Source: Phytoseiulus persimilis
Lineage: Eukaryota > Arthropoda > Arachnida > Mesostigmata > Phytoseiidae
Assembly: GCA_037576195.1 (NCBI GenBank)
Contig: CM075101.1
Span: 15,748,001-15,812,000, forward strand
DNA length: 64,000 nucleotides
Direction: 5' to 3'
This document shows positions 47,959 through 58,459 of this stretch, in pieces (positions within the stretch are counted from its first letter, which is position 1; the number at the start of each line of letters is the position of its first letter). Below the pieces are notes generated by a model, which did not search any database, had not been told where the DNA came from, and saw only the letters and a program-made list of their open reading frames with translations. The translations under genes were made by a program, and so were the position numbers.

Positions 47959-48327
47959 GTGGAATTTTATGATTTCGAGCTCCCTACCAAACTCAGGGAG
48001 ACATCGGCCCGTGCCCCTGTGCTTCACAGGCCATATTCCTGGCCCGTGAGAACTCGGATGACTCATTCTTGCTTCACTTGCTATGTGTTACCTGAAAGAG
48101 CGTTGCATCCCGCGGTGGTGCGCACCAAGAAGGAGCGGAAGTTAAGAGTTGAAGAAAAGTGGAAATTAGGCTTCGACGTGGTTCCAAATCACCGATTCTT
48201 AACCGAATTCCGGAAAAAATACGGTAAAATGCGTCTTCTAGCCAGCGATCAAATGAAAAAAGATCTGCAAAGTTCTCTCCAGCGACTGAGATATGAACAG
48301 AAGAGAGGCGACCATGCTCGTCCCTGA
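47959..48327 (+). CDS. Hypothetical 3'-terminal exon with poly(A) signal
   Basis: Open frame with a charged, helical C-terminus (VEEKWKLGFDVVPNHRFL, then KKYGKMRLLASDQMKKDLQ) ending in TGA at 48325-48327; AATAAA lies at 48353-48358, 25 bp on. The first part (EFYDFELPTKLRE) may not be coding; the true exon may start at an acceptor later in the frame, which I could not fix. I do not recognise the protein. It lies just downstream of receptor pseudogene 2, in an interval with repeat debris. Confidence 0.3.
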   Translation: MEFYDFELPTKLRETSARAPVLHRPYSWPVRTRMTHSCFTCYVLPERALHPAVVRTKKERKLRVEEKWKLGFDVVPNHRFLTEFRKKYGKMRLLASDQMKKDLQSSLQRLRYEQKRGDHARP

Positions 48328-48350
48328 CCTTACAGCGAATACCCTGTTAA

Positions 48351-49169
48351 TCAATAAATATAAAAATTCAGGATCTGTTCGTCCTCAATGAACTTCCCCG
48401 GGTTAATGCCGGTTGGACTCCTTGGCCTCTCCTCGAGGTTATGGGAGAGGCGGACCGGAACGGTTCCTGAGGTTGAGAGCATTTTGATTGACGAGCTTTC
48501 TAGGCAACGAGCCGTCTTCCGGAACACGTTAGGCTCGTTGAGAGGAAAAATTCGAAAGTTCAATCGAAACCTCTGAAGGGCGTCAGGCTTCAAATCTGCA
48601 GACGGGTTTGGAACATAAGGGGAATCAAAGATGGACAGCATAGGGCTGTAAACCACTGGTGCCGCGCCTGTTGAGCGGCGTGACGGTCTCATCGTGACCG
48701 TGATGAAAGATTGGAGGTTCGACCATTCCACCTCATTATAACTGCAGTGAAATGAACAATGCCATGATGATGATCCCCGAGAGTTTAGGGGACTGCCGAT
48801 CTCATAGAAATTCGTTTCACTCATAGGTGTCCACCGAAAAATGGCGAGGGAAACAGTCGATTCCGTGCTGATGGCCTGACTGGATACCAAAGGTAAGGGT
48901 ACACCTATATCTGGCAGGGAGGTGTGTGTGGTAATCCATGAAGACACATCTGATGCGAAGAATTCTTCCCAATCACACATCTTGGCCGTGGATTTTGTGA
49001 GCTCAAAGAGCCAAACTGAGTTCGAGATGTATCGATGTGGAAAATATCGGGGAATGTGATCAGCTTCAGATTTACATCCATTGCAGCGGGGATGGTCTAA
49101 TTTGGTGCAGAGTTTGGCATAATCATACTCATGATTATGATTGATAATCAAATCATGATTATCCATCAT
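48351..49169 (-). other. Long unassigned open frame, 272 codons
   Basis: Uninterrupted minus-strand frame, the longest non-repeat, non-transposon frame in the window. Its start lies in the AT-rich repeat (MMDNHDLIINHNHEYDY), so any real protein would begin later, for example at the Met before CDWEEFF. Composition is Ser/Pro-rich; no signal peptide, membrane segment or domain is seen. The end overlaps the poly(A) region of the opposite ORF. Chance is not excluded. Confidence 0.22.
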
Positions 49170-49270
49170 AACTTAACTATGATTATCCATCATGACTTAA
49201 CTATGATTATCCATCATAACTTAATTATGATTATCCATCATAACTTAATTATGATTATTCATCATTATCA
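49155..49270. repeat. 24-bp tandem repeat, about five units
   Basis: Units ATGATTATCCATCATAACTTAACT at 49155, 49179, 49203, 49227 and a partial one at 49251. Each unit contains the near-palindrome ATGATTATCCATCAT. It belongs to the same AT-rich family as 17545-17625 and 26629-26700. Confidence 0.9.
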
Positions 49271-49319
49271 AAGTCGAAAACCAGGTTTCTGAGGGTGAGT
49301 CTCACCATACCTTTCAGAG

Positions 49320-49400
49320 TCTAAGTAGGTGATTCCGAGATCGATCCGACCGCTGACCAAATTTGTCGGAGTCTATGGAGGTGATTCCGGGGCTGACTCC
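49320..49400. repeat. Two dispersed relatives of the 45-bp minisatellite unit
   Basis: AGGTGATTCCGAGATCGATC at 49326 and GGAGGTGATTCCGGGGCTGA at 49377 match the core of the 18.95-21.05 kb array unit. They show that the unit existed outside the array. Confidence 0.55.
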
Positions 49401-49689
49401 GCCTCCATGATTCAATCTCTATGATCCCGTAACGTTCTTTCTGGAGCCTCGTTCGTGTGAACAGATGTCTTGTAACGAGTCAAGCATTCGGCGCTTCTCT
49501 ATGTAGCAGAGCGTTTCCGACGCTTGCTCTCCCAGCACTGGTGACTGGCGATCACCACACGGCTACCTCGTATGGTCAATGGAAGTGCAAAAGAGTTACC
49601 GGCGTGCAAGCTGGAATCAAGTCCGTTGACCCGCATCCCCCACTAACCTCGTGTGCGTTACATCCTCCCACCGGGTGATTGAGTATATC

Positions 49690-49800
49690 AGAAATAGTAG
49701 AAATCATAGTGATAACCATCATAATTATGTAAATAATCATAATCATTACTTGATTGTGATTATGATCCTTACTCTATATATGATTAATAATAATCATCAT
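49690..49800. repeat. AT-rich ATAATCATAATCATTA-type repeat
   Basis: Imperfect runs of AATCATAATC and its complement; same family as the other AT-rich palindromic stretches. No gene. Confidence 0.6.
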
Positions 49801-50328
49801 GATTGTTCCCAATTCTGATCTGGAGACCGGAATCTTGGACCGAAAAATCGCATCTCTCCAAGTATCGGTTGCAGAACCATATCGGCATGCCACAGTCTCC
49901 TTTTCCTTCTTGTGAACTGTCTTGAACTGATTTGCCGGAATCCTTAGTGAGATCTATCAGAGGGACGGATTTCGTGAGGCTGGCTCGAAAGATATCGATC
50001 ATAAGAGGATTCCTGCTTAAGGATGGATGAGCGGAGACGCCTCACGTGACGGAGATCATTAGAGCAGTGGGTTCCTCTAGCGTTCAGTCGGACAGCCAAG
50101 TGTTCGATTTTCCATCTTTGACTTGACCGCTGTGGTCCTCTCCACAGACGACGAGCCGATGATTGTTACAAACCACAAAATATATTCTGCCATAATCCAA
50201 AACGTTCCTTAAGTACTAGCGTTCGTAATCAAAGACTCAGGTGATGCCTTAGAAATGGGTTGAGATGGGTTCCAACCCCACACCGCTCAACCACAGTCAT
50301 CTGGAAAAACGTTTTCGCGACGCACGGA

Positions 50329-53300
50329 ATGAGTTTCCTGAAGCCGTTGCACCTGCCCTTCAAAGCTCTGAACGCAACAGGCGATGTTCTACGCTGTGGG
50401 CTAATTAATGTGAGCATCGCTAGCTTATCCTTCTATTCTGACCGACCTACTGAAGAACTGTATGCCTGATCAGTTTCTCACAAAAACCGCAGTTTCCACC
50501 GCTCAATCGGCAGGAGCAGTCAGGTGCCGAACTCATCATCAAGGGGCCTTTCAGCGCAGTCGTTGAGACCGTCCGAGACTTCCTTGGTTACCAGTAAGTT
50601 CACCGATTGAAATGTCTGGTGCGATGCAGAGAGTCGGAGAAGCGAGTGCCTCATCAATATTGTTCCGGCTCGCAGATTGAACGTGGTGCTCGCTGCAGAG
50701 CCTTTTATGGGATTCCGGCTCAAAAATGGTACTTTCACCGGCGTCATGGGAGAGTTCCAACGCGGGGTAAGTGGCTTCGCTTGCGCAGATCGTCTCCGGC
50801 TTCAGTTACTCCGATCCAGGAAGAGCATAATATAATTCGTTCCAAAGGGAATCGACTTGCTCTTCGGGCCAATGAGTGTCAATGAGGAACGTGCCGAGCT
50901 CGGCGAGCCGATTGCAATTGATGTTTCTGACTACCGACTCATCACATGGTATCCATCCAAGGTGAGAGAAGGCTGGCAGAACCTGAAGAACCTGTTCAGT
51001 CACGGCCAGCAAACGGGTGAAGCATCGTAGGATTTCAGTACACATATATGAAAAGACAGACATTCGGATTCATGGGTTCACATTAAAGAGTTATCATCCA
51101 GTCTAGGTATTTCTCCTCGAGCGGCTCGAGGCGATCATCCGACTGATTGCCACTTACCTTGTAATCTCATCTGAACCGAGACTAAGAGCCAGTGGTGCGA
51201 ACCAGGAGATCTTGAAACTGACAGAATTCACGCGCGAACTCTCAAAGGCCCACCTAACGTCAAAGAGATGTCCGGACCGAACTTCTCTCCCACTACTTTT
51301 CTTATCGTAGCTCGATGGGCAAACAAAACATGAGACGGAACGCTCATTTCTGTGATTCATGCAAGCACATATTTCTCCAGTCACACGACTATGGATCATT
51401 ATTTTCACTCAATACTTCCCTCAACTCCTCTTCCGAATTGTGTGTCCCAACTTCCGCTGTCTCGCTTCTTGAGAGGTTGACCTCGGATGCCAGTGATCGG
51501 ACTCGACTCTCACAACAGGCTCATCTCGAGCATCAGCTCCAGTACTGACAGACTCGGAGCACTCGAACTGCTGGTTCCCAGAACCTATGGCCGATATCAC
51601 TCAGAGAAGGGGGCAGCCTCCATACGCCGAATGATAACCGCACATCAGTGAAACGCGCTCACGGATGGATACTTAGTTTGGGTGAATACCTCACGACATG
51701 CGGTTATCTTTGGAGTTGTTTAGCCTTTTGAGTCCGGCTATCATTGTTCCAGGAATATATGCATATTCATAAAATATTATGAATCCGTATTTCCCCCAAC
51801 AAATGCCGGAGCTTGTAACTTCCAGCTGCTTGAAAAGGGGTCGTCGATTGGATAGAGACGTGGAATATGTCCTACTCCGATCCGATTTGCGTTATTCCCA
51901 TCAACCACCAACAGAAGTTCAGCCAACCCCAAAACGGGGTCAGTCAGAGAGAGGATGGGACCGATTTGATACCAACATGCGGAGTCCAGTGTACATATGA
52001 AGCGCTAGACCTCAAACCACGAGAAGCCCATCCCGGTAAAACGACTGACAATCGCGCTAGAATCGTAATTGGGTTTCCTCTTCAGGTCGTCGATCCTTTT
52101 TCCTATGCATCGGCTTTCACCCTCGAAGTTTGGTTCCACATACTAGTCTCCCTACTGACCCTCGGCTTCGTGAGTTGGGTCCTGGAAAGGTGATGATCTT
52201 TTTCATATTTTCAGTTTCCAGCCCCATATTTTTGTCCATTTCTTCTATATTTCGATAATTTTCTCCTAAGTACTTCGTGAACAACTTCTTCCTGCTGCAG
52301 CCTCACTCCTTGGAATGGAAACCCGAAATCGTCGTTGTTACAATTTGTATGGGAATTTTTCGCCAGTCTCTTCCCACAAGGCTCGTAAAAGAGCGCCCTT
52401 AATTTCTTGGCAATGCTCCGTGCTTAGGATCGCTCCCATGTAGTGGGTGCCCTCAGAGAGAGCGTGAGCTATCGATTCCATTCCTATTACAGATGGTTCA
52501 TCACGTCACGACGTTTGGCTCCGAGTGCTGTTTTCGACTCACTTGTTGACCTTTTCAGTTGTTTTGATGTGTTATTTGAATTGTCAGCTGACATCTGCCA
52601 TGACGATTAAGAAGTATGAGAAGTTCATCAACGCATTCGAAGATGTTCTGCAGTTCCCGAGAGTTCGAATCTTCGCTGAAGATGGATCTTCGCTTGCGCA
52701 GATGTTCGTCGTAAGTTCGAGCCCCTCTTGTACTAATTCGTCTGATAGGGGCTTCGGTGTCAAAAAAGTTATCTCAGTCGAACCGCATAATTTTCCTCGA
52801 ATCAGAAGCCGAAAAGCGATCGATTCCGTAAGCTTGGTCCGAAGCTCATATCGGTGAGAGGGCTCTCCCAGCCGGGCCCAATGCTGATTGAGAAAATTTC
52901 CGAAGTCGTCGCTAGAAAGAGGGTCATCGCCGCCGCTTCGGACACGTGCAAAGGTTTCTTGGAGTACGCGCTCAAGCACTTCGGGAAGTGTCCTCAAGTG
53001 ATGATCACGACGGAGAGCGCGGGAGTAATGATCCTCTCAATGTTCGCGTCGCGTAGTTTACCATCATTGCTTCGCGAAAAGATCAAACTCGCGTGAGTAC
53101 CGCTCAGGCTCTGTTGCATTCACGACGATCTGAGAACTATCGCAATTCCGTCTCTCCGATCATGGTCGAGGTTCGAACGTTATATCAGTTCCAAATCCAT
53201 GATTCTATGCCTTCCCTTTCGCAGCGCGCTCGTGGCTCGGGAAGCGTTCCTATTCCAGAAAATAGCGGATGCACATTCGAGCAGAGGGAGGACATGCGGG

Positions 53301-53648
53301 ATCAGGAACGAGGTTGGAGAATCGAAACGACTCGAATTCCGCGACTTTCAGGGCAGCTTCCTCCTGGCGTTGATTGGGATTTCGATCGCCGGAGTTGCGT
53401 TCCTAGCCGAGACTTCCCTCAAAGCCTGTCGGAAAATATTCAGAACACTCTCTCGGAACTTGAACTCGTATGTTTACGCATCAATGCTTCCTGGGGTTCC
53501 ACTACAAGGGTCATTCGATTTTGATGAACCTCGCGTGACATTACGAGTGGGGGTCGCAGACTCGGACTCGCGAGTCCCCAGAGTCCGACGAGTCCAAGAA
53601 TTGAGGACTCGCCGGACACGGACTGTGGATTTTTGCTACCCCTCATAG
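50329..53648 (+). CDS. Ionotropic-receptor-like chemosensory receptor, ten-exon model, 5' end uncertain
   Basis: Exons: 50329-50409, 50493-50593, 50676-50766, 50848-50961, 52086-52189, 52301-52380, 52493-52710, 52806-52853, 52872-53092, 53225-53648; total 1482 nt (493 residues), all phases agreeing. S1: FPPLNRQEQSGAELI, then LKNGTFTGVMGEFQRG, then GPMSVNEERAELGEPIAID, whose Arg fits the ligand-binding Arg of the family. TM1: LEVWFHILVSLLTLGFVSWV. Pore: SLLQFVWEFFASLFPQ. TM3: LLTFSVVLMCYLNCQLTSAM. S2 follows in exons 7-9. TM4 in exon 10: FRDFQGSFLLALIGISIAGV. Divergent ionotropic receptors act as ligand-gated channels in sensory neurons. No signal peptide is seen at the chosen ATG, so an upstream exon is probably missing. 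The intron after 52380 begins with GC. Confidence 0.78.
52381..52492 (+). other. Probable GC-AG intron in the receptor gene
   Basis: Phase-1 intron. At this place receptor pseudogene 2 has a normal donor (CTCAAG|gtttgt), while the intact gene has CCACAAG|gctcgt. The acceptor (cctattacag) is good, and only this junction keeps the frame from the pore to RHDVWLRVLFS. A GT at 52387 would break the frame. Confidence 0.45.
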
Positions 53649-54275
53649 CGACTGATAGGCATCACAGCTCGTGCACGAGCTCATTGTACATATACCCTCC
53701 CGGGAAACACTCTGGACGGTGAACGATCCTTTCGGCCCGTGTATCGGCTCTGTTCCAAACGCTCGTCGAGAACTGAATTAACCCGAGTCGTCGTTCGGAG
53801 AACAATTCGGCCTTCCTCCCAGTCAAAGGATTATTCAGGAATGTAAAATGTATCCCACATGTTCGCAGATCCCTCAAAGATACCCGCAGGCCCTCTGACT
53901 TCGACAATGTGCCGATTTCCCTGGAGTCGAGTGCTACTCCTGAAATTTTCGACTGTGATCGAGGGGCCCGAGTCGAATTCATGAGCGTTGATACCAATGA
54001 TCCAGAGCTCCCCGTTCCGAAGCAGGAGCTCGAGGTGCACTCTGTAGAGCACCGATTCATGTTTCTCGGAGATCGGAAGATTTGATCAGGAAATTGTCGG
54101 ACAGACAGTTTCTCCGGGTGGTTATACGTCTAACCCGCTCCTCGGGCTCATCTTACGAATAGGAAAAAGAGACTTACCAGCTTCTCCGACGGTTGACGCC
54201 GACCGATTGGAGCCGTGCGTTCCGGATTATCACCGGAGCGTCTCGAACAGACGTTCTCGAAGGTCTCCACGACGC

Positions 54276-54282
54276 TATAAGG
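54276..54282 (+). promoter_or_regulatory. TATA box of peptide gene P1
   Basis: CTATAAGG, 76 bp upstream of the ATG at 54352. The two paralogues have a TATA element 61-66 bp upstream of their ATG, which fixes the start of P1 although the open frame extends further upstream. Confidence 0.6.
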
Positions 54283-54351
54283 AACCCAGCTGTTCCGGAG
54301 TTGAATCATAAGTTTTTGGTTCGTACGCCAGTTCTCAGCTCCGCGATCAAC

Positions 54352-54534
54352 ATGAAGCTTGTAGCTCTTCTAGTTCTCCTAACCACAATTTGCTGCTTGA
54401 TGGTTTCTGTTCAGGCATCGTTGATACAAGGGAGCGACGGTCTCTACCCGATGCAAGGACCTCCAGGGGGCGGAGACCGCGGCCCAGGCGGAAAGCCCGG
54501 AGGCAACAAGAAGAAGGTCGGCAAGAAGGGATAG
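54352..54534 (+). CDS. Secreted peptide P1, SL(I/V)QGSDGLYPMQ family
   Basis: 60 residues, no intron. Residues 1-22 form a signal peptide (MKLVALLVLLTTICCLMVS then VQA), with likely cleavage before SLIQGSDGLYPMQ. The mature part continues with a Gly/Pro-rich stretch and ends in KKKVGKKG. It has no Cys in the mature part. Two paralogues lie 2.3 and 6.1 kb downstream in the same direction. Across the three genes the core is kept while third codon positions change (GGT/GCT, TAC constant, CCG/CCC), a sign of selection on the protein. AATAAA at 54571. Could be an antimicrobial, cuticle-associated or secreted signalling peptide; the sequence does not decide. Confidence 0.8.
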   Translation: MKLVALLVLLTTICCLMVSVQASLIQGSDGLYPMQGPPGGGDRGPGGKPGGNKKKVGKKG

Positions 54535-54599
54535 GCAGGAACTCTCCGGACTGAAAAAAGGTCCGCACTGAATAAAGGTCTTCCTCTATCAAGAATTAA

Positions 54600-56590
54600 A
54601 TGGACTCATCCGATCATAATGAGAGGTTCAGACGGCTGAAACTGAATCCGCTGAACCCGGGCTACGATTTCTATGCAGGTTTCAAAGTCGAATTGAATGC
54701 ATTTCCCGTCGGCTCATAGTCCCTCTATGACTAGATTTCCGGAGCTCCGAAGTCACCCTTCGAGGCGGAAAACATGACCTTTGCGTGCCATGCGAGACCG
54801 GAGGGAGTACATTTTATTCGGAGTCGATAGAACCTCTCTGCGGCCAACGATGGAAGCTATTATCCCCACATTGAAGGCTCGCATAATCCTCCGCGGAGCA
54901 TTATCCGACTGGAGGTGGTTCTGTGAGACCACATGGAGGCTATGACAAAATTCGGTTGACGCTCATTTCGATAGACTTCTGAAAATTTGGAAGCACGCGC
55001 TGTCGTTGCAGTGCGATTTTCGGGTTGCCATGAGAATAAAACGCTTCAGGGACTATTTTTGAGGCGTGCCGAAATGAGTTCCATAGGTCGGGACTTCACG
55101 GAGCTTTCAATCCCTGAGGTCTTACAAAAGAACTCCTCACTCCCATTTGTTCAGAGCCTTCGAGTATTTTTTTAAGAGCGGCTCCAGCCTTATTTCTGAT
55201 CAGATTCAACGGCTTGGGAAGAAAACGCCGGTCATGTTTCCGTCTCGGCAATTGAAGGACCCCTTGCAGTTCCACCCGTACTGCTGATCGTAAGGGGATG
55301 AGTCTCATACGAGGAAGTGTCCAACCATGGATGAACCAACGACATAATAACCAACCCCGTGCACAACCAATTAATGCCAAGATATTTCGAAGCAGTTACC
55401 TATGGAAACATCACCATTCTTCCCGAATGAGGATATATTTTATAGAACTGATCAGAGAGTGGGATCCTGTTTCTGTATCGCACTTCCACCGCTAGCCGTG
55501 GGTAGTATATCACATCCCTTGGCTTTGCTTTGAGTGCCCCAAAGCGTGAGAATGACAGCTTGGCTCGAGCGCGGATGGCCGCTCTCGTACATGAGTCTGC
55601 TGCCGAAACGTCAGACAGATTCGCTCCGGTACCTTCTCATTGCCCACATTACCCTCGGCCAAGTCGTAGGACTACCGATATGTTGCTATCCTGTGATCAG
55701 AGCAGGTTTTTTAGAGAACGTTTCACGAATGAAGCATCGAACGAGAGGCAACGTCGACTGCGCGACTGGCAATCATCGCGGGCGTCCAGAGTGTATAGCA
55801 TGGGACGGTCGAGTCACTTGAGGTGGCAAGCACCTCGGTTCAAAAGTCACGTCGAAGCTCGCATGGTGAAATACGCTAGCTCACGCACAGTTAGCCTCTC
55901 CAGGAAAATCAGGCGCCCCGGCCCGGCAGTCAAAAATCATGAGTCGCAGTCCTTTTCGACTCCGTGATTGCGGTGCCATTATATCTAGTTCATTAAAGCC
56001 ACATCCCCGAACAAACTAATCCTCGCACTGGAAGTGGGAATGAACTGACGAGAATTTTCCCTCAAGGAAAGTTTTAGCAACTTCTCCCGGCCGCGAAAGA
56101 CTCCGAAAACTTCTCCTCTCGGCCCAAGAATGCCTTGACTTATGCTGTCGAGTTTTTTTTCTCTCCGATCTATGCCGACACTGGACGGTTTGAGGAAGAA
56201 AGTTTGATGAACTATCCTAATGTTTGAGACCTTTTTATCGAGTCATTAGAGAGGTTCTTTCGAGTCAGTGCACTGAACAGCTTCGTGCCGTCCGAAACGA
56301 CTATGCCAGGCTCGACTGAACTGCCGTTCCCGCCGCGCGTATAGCTGACCCTGCCGGTGAGGTTGACGTTTGCAGATGAAAAGTCGCAGTCCGGATGGGC
56401 TGACCGTGAGCATCCACCAGGTTTTCTGAAAATTCTACCGAAACACCGAGTTTGGGTAATCCTTCGAAAAATATGGCATCGTATCACGATGTCTGTGCGT
56501 GTGTCTGCGGAAATTCTCTCTTTGGGATAAAAGCTGGCGGCACTAGATTGGAACTGAAGCGTAGCGAATGGAACTTTATTGGGATTCGTC
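54600..56590. other. No gene recognised
   Basis: Holds the open frame 55530-55967 (145 codons, Arg/Ser-rich, no domain), overlapped by another frame at 55534-55821. Neither has exon borders or a poly(A) signal that agrees. The rest has short frames only. Confidence 0.3.
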
Positions 56591-56591
56591 C

Positions 56592-56599
56592 TATAAAAG
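56592..56599 (+). promoter_or_regulatory. TATA box of peptide gene P2
   Basis: TATAAAAG, 66 bp upstream of the ATG at 56658. It is preceded by TTTATTGGGATTCG, similar to GGGATTTTATTCAGGGA before the TATA of P3. Confidence 0.75.
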
Positions 56600-56657
56600 C
56601 AGCCGCAGAGTCAGGTCAAAGCACAGTTCATCCAGTGTGAATTATCCTCCGACAAAT

Positions 56658-56846
56658 ATGAGAGTCCTCTACGTCTTCTTCGTCGTGGCAGCTGTCCTCT
56701 GCTCCGTGGTTTCCGTACAAGGATCATTAGTGCAAGGAAGCGATGGTCTCTACCCCATGCAAGAGGAGCTCGCCGGAAAGCCGCCCGGAGCACCCGGTGG
56801 ACCAGGAGGACCTGGTGGCAAGAAGAAGAAGGGCAAGAGGGGATAA
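56658..56846 (+). CDS. Secreted peptide P2, SL(I/V)QGSDGLYPMQ family
   Basis: 62 residues, single exon. Signal peptide MRVLYVFFVVAAVLCSVVSVQG, then SLVQGSDGLYPMQEELAGK, a PPGAPGGPGGPGG collagen-like Gly/Pro stretch and the basic end KKKKGKRG. The start is fixed by the TATA box and by agreement with P1 and P3. AATAAA at 56918-56923, about 70 bp after the stop. The terminal GKRG could be a dibasic and amidation site, which is known from neuropeptide precursors, but the preceding Lys run also fits simple charge. Closest to P3 in the EEL/DEL-AxKPPG part. Confidence 0.82.
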   Translation: MRVLYVFFVVAAVLCSVVSVQGSLVQGSDGLYPMQEELAGKPPGAPGGPGGPGGKKKKGKRG

Positions 56847-57431
56847 GTGAAGGCCACTGAATTTCGTGGAGTCCTCGAGCTGCTTCACCCGAAGATTAGG
56901 CATCGATCTATTGGTTCAATAAATTGACAACAGCGTATGTTGAGCAACGATATTCGCCTTTGATATGACCCGCTTCCTCAGATAACGAAGGCCCTAGGTG
57001 AGCAACTGTCCAGACTAGGCATCGCAGCGGTTCCGGAACCGCAAGCAGCCGCGCGGAAGAAGCTTTCATCTAGCGCCCTTATCAGCGAGCCGAGACCTTC
57101 ACCGTGCACTGCCTTGGTAGAGCTCAGTTCGAATGGTGGAATGAGAGCCGAAACTTCAGTGAAAGTCCCTGAGGAGCTTGCCACGATGGCGATGCTACTC
57201 CATTGCACACCAGGGCCATGCCTCGAAGGAACGAGAGCGCCGAATTTTTAAAATCACCATGCTCTCTGCTTCGTCTCACGTCGCACCGTCGCGCTGCGCA
57301 AGTCGCATGGTACGGATCGTTGCACGAATCGTCGAAAATATCTCTCTGAGCTCGCTCTTGTGATCCGGTTCTGTCCGAGAGAATCCCGTTCTCTATAACG
57401 AGGACTTTTTCCCACTCTACGGGACGCAACG

Positions 57432-58095
57432 ATGAGTGGTTTTGCCAAAGTGGTGCACCCAAAAATTTGGGTCTGGAAATGGTTTTTGAAACGTGGCGTA
57501 CAAGCCAAATGCACAGTCTGCTCCAGCGTGAGTATTTAAATGGAGCTAGAATGTTCGAGACATTTCACACGTTTTCGCACGATAGGATGCTCCAGATAAC
57601 TGACTCCCAGCAGCTGGGGCAACCGAAAGATATAGCTCTGACAGTAGCCGCATTTGCGTTCGGAGTTCTAAACCCAGTAAGTAATTGTTCTCGTTTCTCG
57701 AAACTCAGGAATTAGAGACAGAAAGATCGACGAGCGCTTTGAGCAAACATTTGAGGACACAGCATGGATTGAACGAAAAAGGTCCACTGCTATTTCGTGA
57801 CTCATCATCGACGGATCAAGCGACAAATTCTGAGCGAGCCCTTATCATTTCGGCCGTTGGCCGCGGTTCTTCGCGGTTCTCACTTGCGGTTCTCAGAGAA
57901 CCGAGAACCGCGGTTCCTAAAATTTGCGGTTCCTTGCGATGCCTAGTCCAGACTGATATTCGTCCTCCTGACTCCGAATCGGTGATTAAAGCTAAATCTG
58001 ATAAAAATCAGTTACATCAGGGAAATTCACAGTTCAGGAGTGTGTTAGATTGGAAGGATTATCATCAGGGAGATCGAGCTCAACAGCTCCCATGA
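57432..58095 (+). CDS. BED-type zinc-finger protein, short (exons 57432-57527, 57709-58095)
   Basis: Exon 1 reads MSGFAKVVHPKIWVWKWF, then GVQAKCTVCSS, and ends at AGC|gtgagt. Exon 2 after gaaactcag continues in frame with ELETERSTSALSKHLRTQHG. Together this is a BED finger: aromatic start, C-x2-C and H-x4-H. It binds DNA in transposases and in proteins derived from them. The rest of exon 2 (to TGA at 58095) includes a stretch translated from GCGGTTC repeats and no transposase domain, so the product would be about 160 residues. It may be the 5' end of a dead hAT element or a small derived gene. The model could extend into the next open frame (58050-58454) by splicing. Confidence 0.5.
57857..57940. 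repeat. GCGGTTC repeat with inverted copies
   Basis: GCGGTTCTTC, GCGGTTCTCACTT, GCGGTTCTCAGAGAACCGAGAACCGCGGTTC, then GCGGTTC twice more. It lies inside exon 2 of the BED gene. Short repeats of this kind are common at DNA-transposon ends, so a terminal fragment may have been exonised. Confidence 0.65.
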
Positions 58096-58459
58096 ATGAT
58101 CATGACTTGAGAATACAGCCAATGACTCGAAGCGCCGATGACTCCTATGTTTTGGAAGAAGATTCCACTTTCGCGGTTATTTCAGAATTGATGCGGAAGT
58201 GCTCTATTCATCCTCGAGTCCTCAGATGTGAGGCACCGCAAATGATCGAGGTAATGCGATCGGAAACAGAAATGAAATCGGTGGGAGCAGATTTCACTCG
58301 CGGGATATTGGGAAACATTGCTCCAGCAGTCCCAGCTGAGGACTCGGTCTTCAAAAGAATGGTTGAACATCCTCAAACTCATGGAGTTTCTCCCCCCGTG
58401 GATCCGAGCATCTCGCGAGAATGGACGGTCGAACGAACAGCGTCGTCATGCTAATGGAT

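Noticed and set aside
50387-50492. Donor at CT|gtatgc near 50455 for the first receptor intron
   Set aside because: It leads to the wrong phase. AAT|gtgagc at 50409 keeps the frame and matches the donor at 37411 in receptor pseudogene 1.
54193-54351. Upstream extension of the P1 frame (113 codons)
   Set aside because: It would start upstream of the TATA box at 54276. The ATG at 54352 gives the signal peptide shared with P2 and P3.
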